64,000 bases of DNA from Xanthocytophaga agilis (GTDB lineage Bacteria; Bacteroidota; Bacteroidia; Cytophagales; 172606-1): the NCBI RefSeq assembly GCF_030068605.1, contig NZ_JASJOU010000004.1, positions 434,001-498,000 of the forward strand. The letters run 5' to 3'. The position numbers were made by a program, and so were the translations under genes. Shown here piece after piece: positions 56,849 to 63,680 of this stretch. The notes under the pieces were generated by a model. That model made no database searches. It worked only from the letters and a program-made list of their open reading frames with translations, and had not been told where the DNA came from. The stretch's first letter is position 1; each line of letters begins with the position of its first letter.

Positions 56849-57406
56849 ATGGATATAGATAAATTTTGGCAGATTATTGAAAAGTCCAAAGAAAGGACAG
56901 ATCGGAATTTTGATAAACAGATAGAAAATATCATAGACTTACTAACTAACCTACCTGTAAAAAGCATTATCCGGTTTGACCAGATAATTGGAGAATTGTA
57001 TTCTAAATTACATTCTTCGATCATTTGGGCCTCAGGTGAACTAATACGAGGGCATTGTTCTGATGATAACTATGATTATTTCCGAGCCTGGCTAATTGGT
57101 CAGGGTAGCAGGATTTATACTATCGCATTAACCAATCCGGATGATTTAGCAGATATTGATTTTATTGCAGAGGCAAGAGAATATAGTGGTGAGTTATTGT
57201 TATATGCTGCCAGTGAAGCATACGAACAAAAAACAGGGGAAGACAATTTTGAGGAATTATTGACTGAAGAAGATTTCGGAGAAAATATGGATTCTCTTGT
57301 ATATATAGATCTGGAGTTAGAATGGATTCAAGATGGGAAGCCAATAGAAGACAAACTACAAGTAATGCTACCAAAGCTTTATCAGCGATTCAGAATAGGT
57401 AGATAG
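56849..57406 (+). CDS. DUF4240 domain protein
   Basis: 185 aa from the ATG at 56849; an ATG 54 bp upstream (56795) adds residues unlike the family. The N-terminus MDIDKFWQIIEKSK and FDQIIGELYSKLHSSIIWAS, YDYFRAWLIGQGSRIYTIAL match DUF4240 (also found in WGR-linked proteins and immunity-like proteins). It is acidic and lacks membrane segments. Possibly an immunity or stress protein; unproven. It ends 63 bp before the AraC gene. Confidence 0.82.
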   Translation: MDIDKFWQIIEKSKERTDRNFDKQIENIIDLLTNLPVKSIIRFDQIIGELYSKLHSSIIWASGELIRGHCSDDNYDYFRAWLIGQGSRIYTIALTNPDDLADIDFIAEAREYSGELLLYAASEAYEQKTGEDNFEELLTEEDFGENMDSLVYIDLELEWIQDGKPIEDKLQVMLPKLYQRFRIGR

Positions 57407-57469
57407 AAGTAAAAAAGTTTACGTGAGGAATCAAATGTATCTAAGGTTTGATTTTATTAATTTTGTAGG

Positions 57470-58354
57470 ATGAATCTACCCCCTCATTGTGAAGCTTCTG
57501 CCTTTTATACGCCTGATTCGAAAGTAAAAGGTTTTAAAGTCCTTGAGATTACAGGACCGGCTTATCCTGCACTGTCTTATAATAGACGTGATTTCTATAA
57601 GATAGTGTTGGGAACCGGCAATATGCATATTTATTATGGTGATCAAACCTTTGATATAACAGGTACTTTCCTATTTTTTGCCAACCCTTATATACCCTAT
57701 TCCTCTGAACATCGGTCTCCCGAACAAAAAGGATTTGCCTGCCTGTTTACCAAAGATTTTATCGGAAGCAGAGATCGGACAGAACGTTTGCTGAACTCTC
57801 CGCTATTCCGTTTTGATGGAACTCCTGTCATTCCGGTGAGCAGCGAACAAGCAGCATTTATTGAAGTGCTGTATCGGCAAATGCTCTCTGTATATAGTGG
57901 TGAGTATGATGAGAAAGATGAAATGCTCAGAAGTTGTATAGACCTGATCATGCACGAAGCCTTGAGGATTCTGCCTCAAAACGGAGCAAAGCAGAGAAAT
58001 GCAGCTTCACGGATTACCTATCTGTTTATGGACTTACTGGAAAAGCAATTCCCTATTGAAGTTGCTACTGATCCCCTTAAATTACGGACTGCCCAGGATT
58101 TTGCTGATCAGTTGGCTGTACATGTCAACTATCTGAATCGTTCCGTAAAGGAAGTGACAGGCAAACCCATTTCTGTACACATTGCCGAACGGATCACTGC
58201 TGAAGCTAAGGCTTTGCTTCAACATACCAACTGGAGTATAGGGGATATAGGCTATAGTCTGGGTTTTGAGTATCCAAGCTACTTTAACAACTACTTCAAA
58301 CGGGTGACTGGTGCTAGCCCTAACTCCTTTCGGAAGAGCTTAGGGAAAGTATGA
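57470..58354 (+). CDS. AraC family transcriptional regulator
   Basis: 294 aa. N-terminal cupin sensor (about 40-130, FYKIVLGTGNMHIYYGDQTF, FANPYIPYSSEH) and C-terminal double helix-turn-helix (about 200-294, TAQDFADQLAVHVNYLNRSV, IGDIGYSLGFEYPSYFNNYF). TAATTTTG at 57458-57465 fits the -7 element only five bases upstream of the ATG, which would give a leaderless or near-leaderless mRNA if used. The next gene, an alpha/beta hydrolase on the same strand, is the likely target. Confidence 0.88.
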   Translation: MNLPPHCEASAFYTPDSKVKGFKVLEITGPAYPALSYNRRDFYKIVLGTGNMHIYYGDQTFDITGTFLFFANPYIPYSSEHRSPEQKGFACLFTKDFIGSRDRTERLLNSPLFRFDGTPVIPVSSEQAAFIEVLYRQMLSVYSGEYDEKDEMLRSCIDLIMHEALRILPQNGAKQRNAASRITYLFMDLLEKQFPIEVATDPLKLRTAQDFADQLAVHVNYLNRSVKEVTGKPISVHIAERITAEAKALLQHTNWSIGDIGYSLGFEYPSYFNNYFKRVTGASPNSFRKSLGKV

Positions 58355-58484
58355 AAATCATAACTTTTCGTTCGAATCTCTTAAAAAGTACCCACCAATT
58401 ACCCAGAGCTTTGTATCCATACATGCAACGAAGAAATCAGTCGTCAGGACTGACTTTGTAATACACTTTTATGATACAAAACGT

Positions 58485-59489
58485 ATGGAACAAACAGCAT
58501 TAAACAGCGTGGAGACATCCACTTTACGTAAAGGAGAAGATGGACGTAGTACACCAACACCTGTCATCTCAGTAAGTCCGGTTGTGTTGTCAGCACCAGG
58601 TCGGAGAGTGGCTTTGGAGGTACGGGTTTCTGCCCCTGTAACCGGAAGCCAGTTACCAATCATCGTTTTTGCCCATGGCTTTGGCTCTTCGATGGATGGC
58701 TATGCACCCCTTGCCAATTTTTGGGCTGCACATGGCTTTGTAGTAATCCAGCCTACCTTTCTCGATTCCAAAACACTGAGTCCTAATCCGTCCGCAAAAC
58801 ACAGTGAAGCACTTGCCACCTATCTGGCCGATCCGGCTTCGGCTTCCATCTGGCGGGTTCGCGTAGAGGATATGAAGCATATTCTCGACCAGTTGGATGT
58901 GATTGAAACTGCTATTCCCGGACTTACAGGCCGCCTCGACCGAAGCCGTATTGCTGCGGTTGGACATTCGTTTGGTGCGCATACAGTCAGTATGTTATTG
59001 GGTTCACGGGTTATCGGTGCGGATGGCAGCCTGGACGAAGATATGTCTGATGCCCGTATCAAGGTTGGGGTGCTGCTTTGTGCAAGTGGTAGAGGAGGGG
59101 AGGATCTGAGTCCATTTGCTGCCGAACATCTGTCGTATCTGAATCAGAATTATGCCGGACTCACCACACCGACGCTTGTCGTAGCAGGTGATCAGGATTA
59201 CTCACAGTTGACCGTTCGCGGGCCAGAGTGGTTTACAGATGCCTATACGCTGAGTCCTGGGGCTGATTGGCTGGTTACATTGTTTGGAGCTGAACATATG
59301 CTCGGGGGAATTTCCGGCTATCAGGTCACAGAAACCACCGATGAAAATCCGGATCGGGTGGCTGCCGTGCAGCAACTTACCTGGGCCTATCTGCGCAGTG
59401 CTCTCTATTCGGAAGATCCAGCCTGGACAGTAGCGTGTGAGGCGTTACAAAACAATCCAAATCCGCAAGGACGGGTGGATGGAAAGTAG
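58485..59489 (+). CDS. Alpha/beta hydrolase (chlorophyllase / PAF-acetylhydrolase-like)
   Basis: 334 aa. Oxyanion-hole block IIVFAHGFGSSMDGY (59-73), nucleophile elbow AVGHSFGAHT with Ser162, likely acid Asp236 or Asp238 (VVAGDQDYS) and His271 (FGAEHMLGG). No signal peptide is clear. The fold subgroup resembles platelet-activating-factor acetylhydrolase / chlorophyllase-like esterases; substrate unknown. It is 130 bp after an AraC gene; the gap holds the inverted repeat CAGTC-GTCAG-GACTG (58438-58452), a candidate operator. GC content is slightly higher than in its neighbours, possibly due to transfer. Confidence 0.85.
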   Translation: MEQTALNSVETSTLRKGEDGRSTPTPVISVSPVVLSAPGRRVALEVRVSAPVTGSQLPIIVFAHGFGSSMDGYAPLANFWAAHGFVVIQPTFLDSKTLSPNPSAKHSEALATYLADPASASIWRVRVEDMKHILDQLDVIETAIPGLTGRLDRSRIAAVGHSFGAHTVSMLLGSRVIGADGSLDEDMSDARIKVGVLLCASGRGGEDLSPFAAEHLSYLNQNYAGLTTPTLVVAGDQDYSQLTVRGPEWFTDAYTLSPGADWLVTLFGAEHMLGGISGYQVTETTDENPDRVAAVQQLTWAYLRSALYSEDPAWTVACEALQNNPNPQGRVDGK

Positions 59490-59610
59490 GCAGCCTTTGC
59501 ATCTGTAGTTTTACTTTATTTTCAGAGAAGTATAAGACACGATAATAGCTACTGGTTCCCATTCGAATGATATGGATTATTCTGAACCAATGTAGGGGCG
59601 CACCTGCGTG

Positions 59611-59690
59611 TCTTATCATGTCCCATATCTTTTCTGGAAACAAAGAAAGTTCCTGGCGCAAGCGACCGCTCAATGCAGTCAAAGTGAGAG
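59611..59690 (+). repeat. Family C repeat (copy 3, partial)
   Basis: TATCATGTCCCATATCTTTT, CTGGAAACAAAGAAAG and GCGACCGCTCAATGCAGTCA. An inverted partial end (TTTTCAGAGAAGTATAAGAC) lies 90 bp upstream at about 59519. Confidence 0.65.
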
Positions 59691-59787
59691 AGTTTAAGCC
59701 TGCCTTTCAGGATTGCTAAAAGTTCGAGCGTTTTAAGCACGCCTAAAATAGGATCTTATTTTGTGGCATCTTACAAACTCCAACCGT

Positions 59788-59981
59788 TTGAACCACCCCG
59801 CCCTCCGGGCACCCCTCCTTAGAAAGGAGGGGAGTTTATCGAGTCTATGACCTAACTTGTCCAATATACTAAAAGACAATACTCTACACTTAAAGTACTT
59901 ATTGTAGAAATGGTAGCTAACAAAAGGCTCGCCACTCCCCTCCTTTTTAAGGAGGGGTGCCCGGAGGGTGGGGTGGTTCAA
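59788..59981. repeat. 194-bp element with long GC-rich terminal inverted repeats
   Basis: Left arm TTGAACCACCCCGCCCTCCG... to ...GGAGGGGAGT and right arm ACTCCCC... to ...GGGTGGTTCAA, about 48 bp each and almost perfect complements. Each arm has its own hairpin (CCCCTCCTT-AGAA-AGGAGGGG). The inner 100 bp is AT-rich and unique. Similar GC-rich units are common in Bacteroidota intergenic DNA (from memory, not searched). Confidence 0.85.
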
Positions 59982-60082
59982 AAGTCCGGTTATTGGCACA
60001 TGTTACAAAAAAGGCTCCTACTTTATAGGTAGTCCAATCGCTAGGTTTCTGAGAAATCCTGCAAAACAGACTTACATTTTAT

Positions 60083-60283
60083 ATGGTCTTGACAGCATTG
60101 AGCGTCCGCTGCGTTGGTAGGCAAAACCCTGTTTGAGTAATATCACACACCCAAACAAGGCTCAATTTGTACCAACGCAACGGACGTTGCTTTCAATGTA
60201 GGTCCGAACGGACATTCGAACCAGCACTCTCTTTTTAAAACATTCATTTCTGGAAAAGATATGAGACAGGATAAGACCTGCGT
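60083..60283 (-). repeat. Family C repeat (copy 4, inverted, complete)
   Basis: Complement of the copy at 38101-38296: TTGACAGCATTGAGCGTCCG, CTGCGTTGGTAGGCAAAACC, CAACGCAACGGACGTTGC, GGTCCGAACGGACATTCGAA, CTCTCTTTTTAAAACATTCA, TTTCTGGAAAAGATATGAGA. Confidence 0.78.
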
Positions 60284-60396
60284 GTGCGCCCACGTTCCCA
60301 AGGACACGGCATGGAGTAAACCGAACCTGTAGGGGCATCCCCTTGCGGGTGCCCATGTTTCGTGCAGCGAATGGTTGGATTGGTGAACCACCATTG

Positions 60397-60531
60397 TGCA
60401 ATATAGGGGCGATTGGCAGATCGCCCTGGTTCCATTCGCGAATGGCCGGGTTTATCAGACGACTCTTTCGGATGTATCCCATACCGTGTCTGCACGAATC
60501 AGGGCGATCTGCCAATCGCCCCTACAATATC
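60397..60531. repeat. Inverted repeat around GGGGCGATTGGCAGATCGCC
   Basis: ATATAGGGGCGATTGGCAGA / TCGCCCTG at 60400 and the complement CAGGGCGATCTGCCAATCGC / CCCTACAATAT at 60499 flank about 70 bp. Each arm also contains GGCGAT...ATCGCC. The upstream part (60253-60396) has similar GTAGGGGCATCCCCTTGCGG and GTGCCCATG units. Confidence 0.75.
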
Positions 60532-60639
60532 GGATTTTCACAAACAGGGTTTGCGGGAAACCGGGCGCATACATAGGTCTTATCATGTCCCACAACTTTT
60601 CTGGAAAAGTGGTTTGTAACTAAAGAAAAACACTCTCCC

Positions 60640-60752
60640 TGTCTTCCTGGAAGGATCTCTTGACAAATAGAGCCGCGTTTGGGGTATGAGAAAAGAATTA
60701 TTTCCAAATCCAGAGGCCGCCGGTCTTGCCACGAGTTCCTTTCAGGAGGACA
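60640..60752 (+). repeat. Dispersed hairpin repeat, family A (copy 9)
   Basis: 113 bp; arms TGTCTTCCTGGAAGGATCTC and GAGTTCCTTTCAGGAGGACA, core TTTCCAAATCCAGAGGCCGC. It ends 37 bp before the 28-bp-period array. Confidence 0.86.
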
Positions 60753-60788
60753 AAAAAGGGGAGAGAATGAAGTGATTGTCGTAAATGT

Positions 60789-61126
60789 TGACCGGAGTTC
60801 TGGTCACACAGAAGAAATATCCGAACTATGGTCAATATAGGTGACTGACCGGAAGTATGGTCAAAATGGAAATCGATGGTCAAGTGACTGGAAAATTGTT
60901 CGGCAAGGCAAGTGAACAGAAATCGAATCACTTTGTAAAATGACTGGAACTCTGTTCGCTTTCGGTTTTGACCATACTTCCGTTCACTTTTTGTTTTGAC
61001 TGGAATACCAGTCACGTTGAAGAAATATTCGATCTCTGTTCACTTTCCAAAATGACTGGAAGTATGTTCAGTTTCAGCTTTAACCGGAGTTCCAGTCACA
61101 GATAACAATGACTGGAACTCCGGTCA
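60789..61126. repeat. Array of twelve 18-bp imperfect palindromes at 28-bp period
   Basis: Unit consensus TGACYGGAANTNYNGTYCA (18 bp) with 10-bp spacers. Unit starts: 60789, 60817, 60846, 60885, 60913, 60941, 60969, 60997, 61025, 61053, 61081, 61109; nine of eleven steps are exactly 28 bp, one is 29 and one 39. Best palindromes: TGACTGGAATACCAGTCA (60997) and TGACTGGAACTCCGGTCA (61109). The array ends 52 bp before the -33 element of the rpsA promoter. Confidence 0.9.
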
Positions 61127-61178
61127 CTTCGTTTACAATAAAATATCTTCAAAGAATACGAATGCCAGATCGGAAAAT

Positions 61179-61209
61179 TTTGATTCTCTGATATTTTTTT
61201 CTACTTTTG
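61179..61209 (+). promoter_or_regulatory. rpsA promoter (Bacteroidota consensus)
   Basis: TTTG (61179-61182), 19-bp spacer, TACTTTTG (61202-61209): an exact -33/-7 match for the main Bacteroidota sigma factor. The 5' leader to the ATG at 61316 is about 100 nt. Confidence 0.88.
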
Positions 61210-61315
61210 CAGCCCGTTTTCCCTTTTTACAAAAAGACAAGACGTCTATTATTCACTAAATTTCAGCTTGCCCGACCCACAGGCTGATGTATATTTGGGT
61301 CATACACACAACATT

Positions 61316-63082
61316 ATGAGTAAATCTCCTGAAAATTTTGACTGGGACAAGGTAACCTCCAAAGGTCTTGGTAGCGGCTACACGGCAGCCGAAAGAGCCG
61401 CAATGGAAGCTCTTATTGAAGGTACACTGACAGAAGTAGCCGAGAAAGAAGTGGTGAAAGGTACAGTGGTAGGCATTTCGGAAAGAGATGTGATCGTCAA
61501 TATCGGTTTTAAATCAGACGGTCTGGTGCCTCTGTCCGAGTTCCGCGATAATCCAACCCTTAAAGTAGGTGATGTTATCGATGTATTCGTTGAAAACCAG
61601 GAAGATCCAAACGGACAATTGATTCTTTCCCGCAAAAAGGCTAAAATCCTGACTGCATGGGACAACATTCAGAAAGCCCTGGATCAGGACCTGGTAATCG
61701 AAGCGTTTGTAAAACGCCGTACCAAAGGTGGTCTGATTGTAGATATTTTCAGTATCGAAGCTTTCTTACCTGGTTCTCAAATTGATGTGAAGCCAATCCG
61801 TGACTTCGACATCTATGTAGGTAAGAAAATGGAAGTGAAAGTTGTGAAGATCAACTATGCTAACGATAACGTAGTCGTATCTCACAAAGTCCTGATCGAG
61901 AAAGATCTGGAAAACCAACGCCAGGTAATCCTTACCAACCTCGAAAAAGGTCAGGTATTGGAAGGCGTTGTGAAAAACATTACCAACTTCGGTGTGTTCA
62001 TCGACCTTGGTGGTGTAGACGGTCTGTTGCACATCACAGATATTTCCTGGGGCCGCGTAACGCATCCGGAAGAAGTATTGAAGCTGGACGACAAAGTTAC
62101 CGTAGTTGTGCTTGACTTCGATGAAGACAAGAAACGTATCTCATTGGGTATGAAACAACTTACTCCTCACCCATGGGATTCATTACCAGCAGACGTACAG
62201 GTAGGTTCAAAAGTTCGTGGCAAAATCGTAAACGTAGCAGATTACGGTGCATTCCTGGAACTGATGCCTGGTGTAGAAGGTCTGATCCACGTATCCGAAA
62301 TGTCATGGTCTCAACACCTGCGTAACCCTCAGGAGTTTGTGAAGATCGGTGACGAAATCGATGCGGTAGTATTGACTCTTGACCGTGATGAGCGCAAAAT
62401 GTCTCTGGGTATCAAACAACTGACTGAAGATCCTTGGACTAACCCTGCGTTGTTGACTAAATACGCTCCTGGTACTCAGCACAAAGGTATTGTACGTAAC
62501 CTGACTAACTTCGGTCTGTTCGTAGAACTGGAAGAAGGTATCGATGGTTTGGTACACGTATCTGACCTGTCTTGGACCAAGAAAATCAAACATCCTTCTG
62601 AGTTTACAAAAGTAGGCGAAGAAATCGATGTAATCGTTCTTGAAATCGATGCTGACAGCCGTCGTTTGGCTCTGGGTCATAAACAACTGGAAGAAAACCC
62701 ATGGGATACTTTCGAAACAGTATTCTATGTAGGTTCTACTCACCGTGGTACTGTGATCTCTAAAAACGACAAAGGTGCAACTATCGAATTGCCATATGGT
62801 ATTGAAGGCATCGCTGCTCTGAAAAACCTGGCAAAAGAAGATGGTTCTGTAGCTGAAGTAGGCGAGTCTCTTGACTTTAAAGTAGCTGAGTTCCATAAAG
62901 ACGAAAAACGTATTGTGGTTTCTCATTCTAAAGTATACACAGACGCAGCAGAGGCAGCCACTGAAAAAGCGGCTCCTAAGAAAAAAGCGAAAGAAACTAA
63001 AGAGGAAGACAAACCTGAAACTCTTGGTGACAACGAAGCTTTAGCTGCCCTGAAAGAGCAACTGAATTCTGGAAAGAAATAA
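61316..63082 (+). CDS. rpsA: 30S ribosomal protein S1
   Basis: 588 aa from the ATG at 61316 (MSKSPENFDWDKVTSKG); the frame stays open to a TTG at 61268, but the ATG and its Bacteroidota-typical FDWDK start are preferred. Six S1 (OB-fold) domains in order are recognisable by their openings: KGTVVGISERDVIVNIGFKS, IEAFVKRRTKGGLIVDI, EGVVKNITNFGVFIDLGG, RGKIVNVADYGAFLELMPG, KGIVRNLTNFGLFVELEEG and RGTVISKNDKGATIELPYG. A Lys/Glu-rich tail (about 545-588) ends the protein. S1 brings mRNA to the 30S subunit, which matters in a phylum with few Shine-Dalgarno sites. Codon use is strongly biased (AAC, GAC, CTG, CGT), as for highly expressed genes. Confidence 0.96.
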   Translation: MSKSPENFDWDKVTSKGLGSGYTAAERAAMEALIEGTLTEVAEKEVVKGTVVGISERDVIVNIGFKSDGLVPLSEFRDNPTLKVGDVIDVFVENQEDPNGQLILSRKKAKILTAWDNIQKALDQDLVIEAFVKRRTKGGLIVDIFSIEAFLPGSQIDVKPIRDFDIYVGKKMEVKVVKINYANDNVVVSHKVLIEKDLENQRQVILTNLEKGQVLEGVVKNITNFGVFIDLGGVDGLLHITDISWGRVTHPEEVLKLDDKVTVVVLDFDEDKKRISLGMKQLTPHPWDSLPADVQVGSKVRGKIVNVADYGAFLELMPGVEGLIHVSEMSWSQHLRNPQEFVKIGDEIDAVVLTLDRDERKMSLGIKQLTEDPWTNPALLTKYAPGTQHKGIVRNLTNFGLFVELEEGIDGLVHVSDLSWTKKIKHPSEFTKVGEEIDVIVLEIDADSRRLALGHKQLEENPWDTFETVFYVGSTHRGTVISKNDKGATIELPYGIEGIAALKNLAKEDGSVAEVGESLDFKVAEFHKDEKRIVVSHSKVYTDAAEAATEKAAPKKKAKETKEEDKPETLGDNEALAALKEQLNSGKK

Positions 63083-63107
63083 TTTCTTTTCACTTTTCGA
63101 AAGCCAT

Positions 63108-63144
63108 AAAAAGCCTGTCTGAGCAACCTCAGGCAGGCTTTTTT
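63108..63144 (+). terminator. Terminator after rpsA
   Basis: AAAAGCCTGTCTGAG-CAAC-CTCAGGCAGGCTTTT, 15-bp stem with one T-G mismatch pair and a T run. 25 bp after the stop codon. Confidence 0.93.
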
Positions 63145-63197
63145 GCTTTTGGAGTAATCTTTTTTGTGAAAGATTTTTTTTTCTGTGGCGCTAATTG

Positions 63198-63228
63198 TTT
63201 GGAAAATGTAATATTATTCCTACTTTTG
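63198..63228 (+). promoter_or_regulatory. tRNA-Cys promoter (Bacteroidota consensus)
   Basis: TTTG (63198-63201), 19-bp spacer, TACTTTTG (63221-63228). Same spacing and -7 box as the rpsA promoter. The tRNA begins 18 bp after the -7 box. Confidence 0.88.
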
Positions 63229-63245
63229 CGTCACGAAAAACGAAT

Positions 63246-63316
63246 GGTCCTGTGGCCGAGTGGCTAGGCTGAGCTCTGCAAAAGCTCCTACAGCGGTTCG
63301 AATCCGCTCGGGACCT
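63246..63316 (+). tRNA. tRNA-Cys (anticodon GCA)
   Basis: 71 nt without encoded CCA. Acceptor stem GGTCCTG / CGGGACC, D arm GCC...GGC, anticodon arm GAGCT-CTGCAAA-AGCTC with GCA, T arm AGCGG-TTCGAAT-CCGCT, and discriminator T (U73), the identity base of tRNA-Cys. Confidence 0.96.
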
Positions 63317-63328
63317 CAACAAATCACG

Positions 63329-63364
63329 AAAACCCTTGATTTATGAAAATAAGTCAGGGGTTTT
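63329..63364 (+). terminator. Terminator after tRNA-Cys
   Basis: AAAACCCTTGATTTAT-GAAA-ATAAGTCAGGGGTTTT, 13 bp after the tRNA. Confidence 0.85.
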
Positions 63365-63413
63365 GTGTTTTTAAGCAGTTGCTGTTGGGGTTACACATTG
63401 GTTACTCACCTAA

Positions 63414-63503
63414 ATTTTCACCAACACTCTGTCCATCTTTTCGTTACTATTCTGGTTCAAGAAGGACCGCCAACCTGAAACCGTACTTATGGTGAAAAAA
63501 TAG
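63414..63503 (+). other. Possible remnant of a tyrosine integrase N-terminus
   Basis: A short open stretch reads NTLSIFSLLFWFKKDRQPET before a stop, resembling the start of the arm-type DNA-binding domain of Bacteroidota site-specific integrases (S-x-LFxLKKDR pattern). It begins about 100 bp after tRNA-Cys, a usual integration site. There is no ATG and no downstream continuation; short length makes chance resemblance possible. Confidence 0.25.
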
Positions 63504-63680
63504 CTCACCATAAGGGTGAAAATACCTTATTTGAGGTATTGTGGGAGGAAAGGAGAATGGTTATTATTGGATTGGCCTCAATATTTCACTTATTACACTC
63601 AAACCAAAAGTGTGTCTATTTATGAACTAGCGCTAGTTTTGACACAGACTCAAACAAGAATATAAAGACATCTAACACGT

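Noticed and set aside
60143-60623. Six overlapping frames of 68-117 codons
   Set aside because: They lie in inverted repeats with high GC, overlap each other on both strands and have no starts or family features.
15840-61000. Insertion sequences with a transposase
   Set aside because: The repeat ends suggested mobile elements, but no frame in the window resembles a transposase; they are treated as non-autonomous repeats.
60789-61126. CRISPR array
   Set aside because: The regular period suggested one, but spacers are only 10 bp, the cores are variable palindromes and no cas genes are near.
61268-61315. rpsA start at TTG 61268
   Set aside because: The ATG at 61316 gives the usual Bacteroidota S1 N-terminus; the upstream codons have no family resemblance.
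62303-62926. 207-codon minus-strand frame
   Set aside because: Antisense to rpsA; open because of the biased codon use of that gene.
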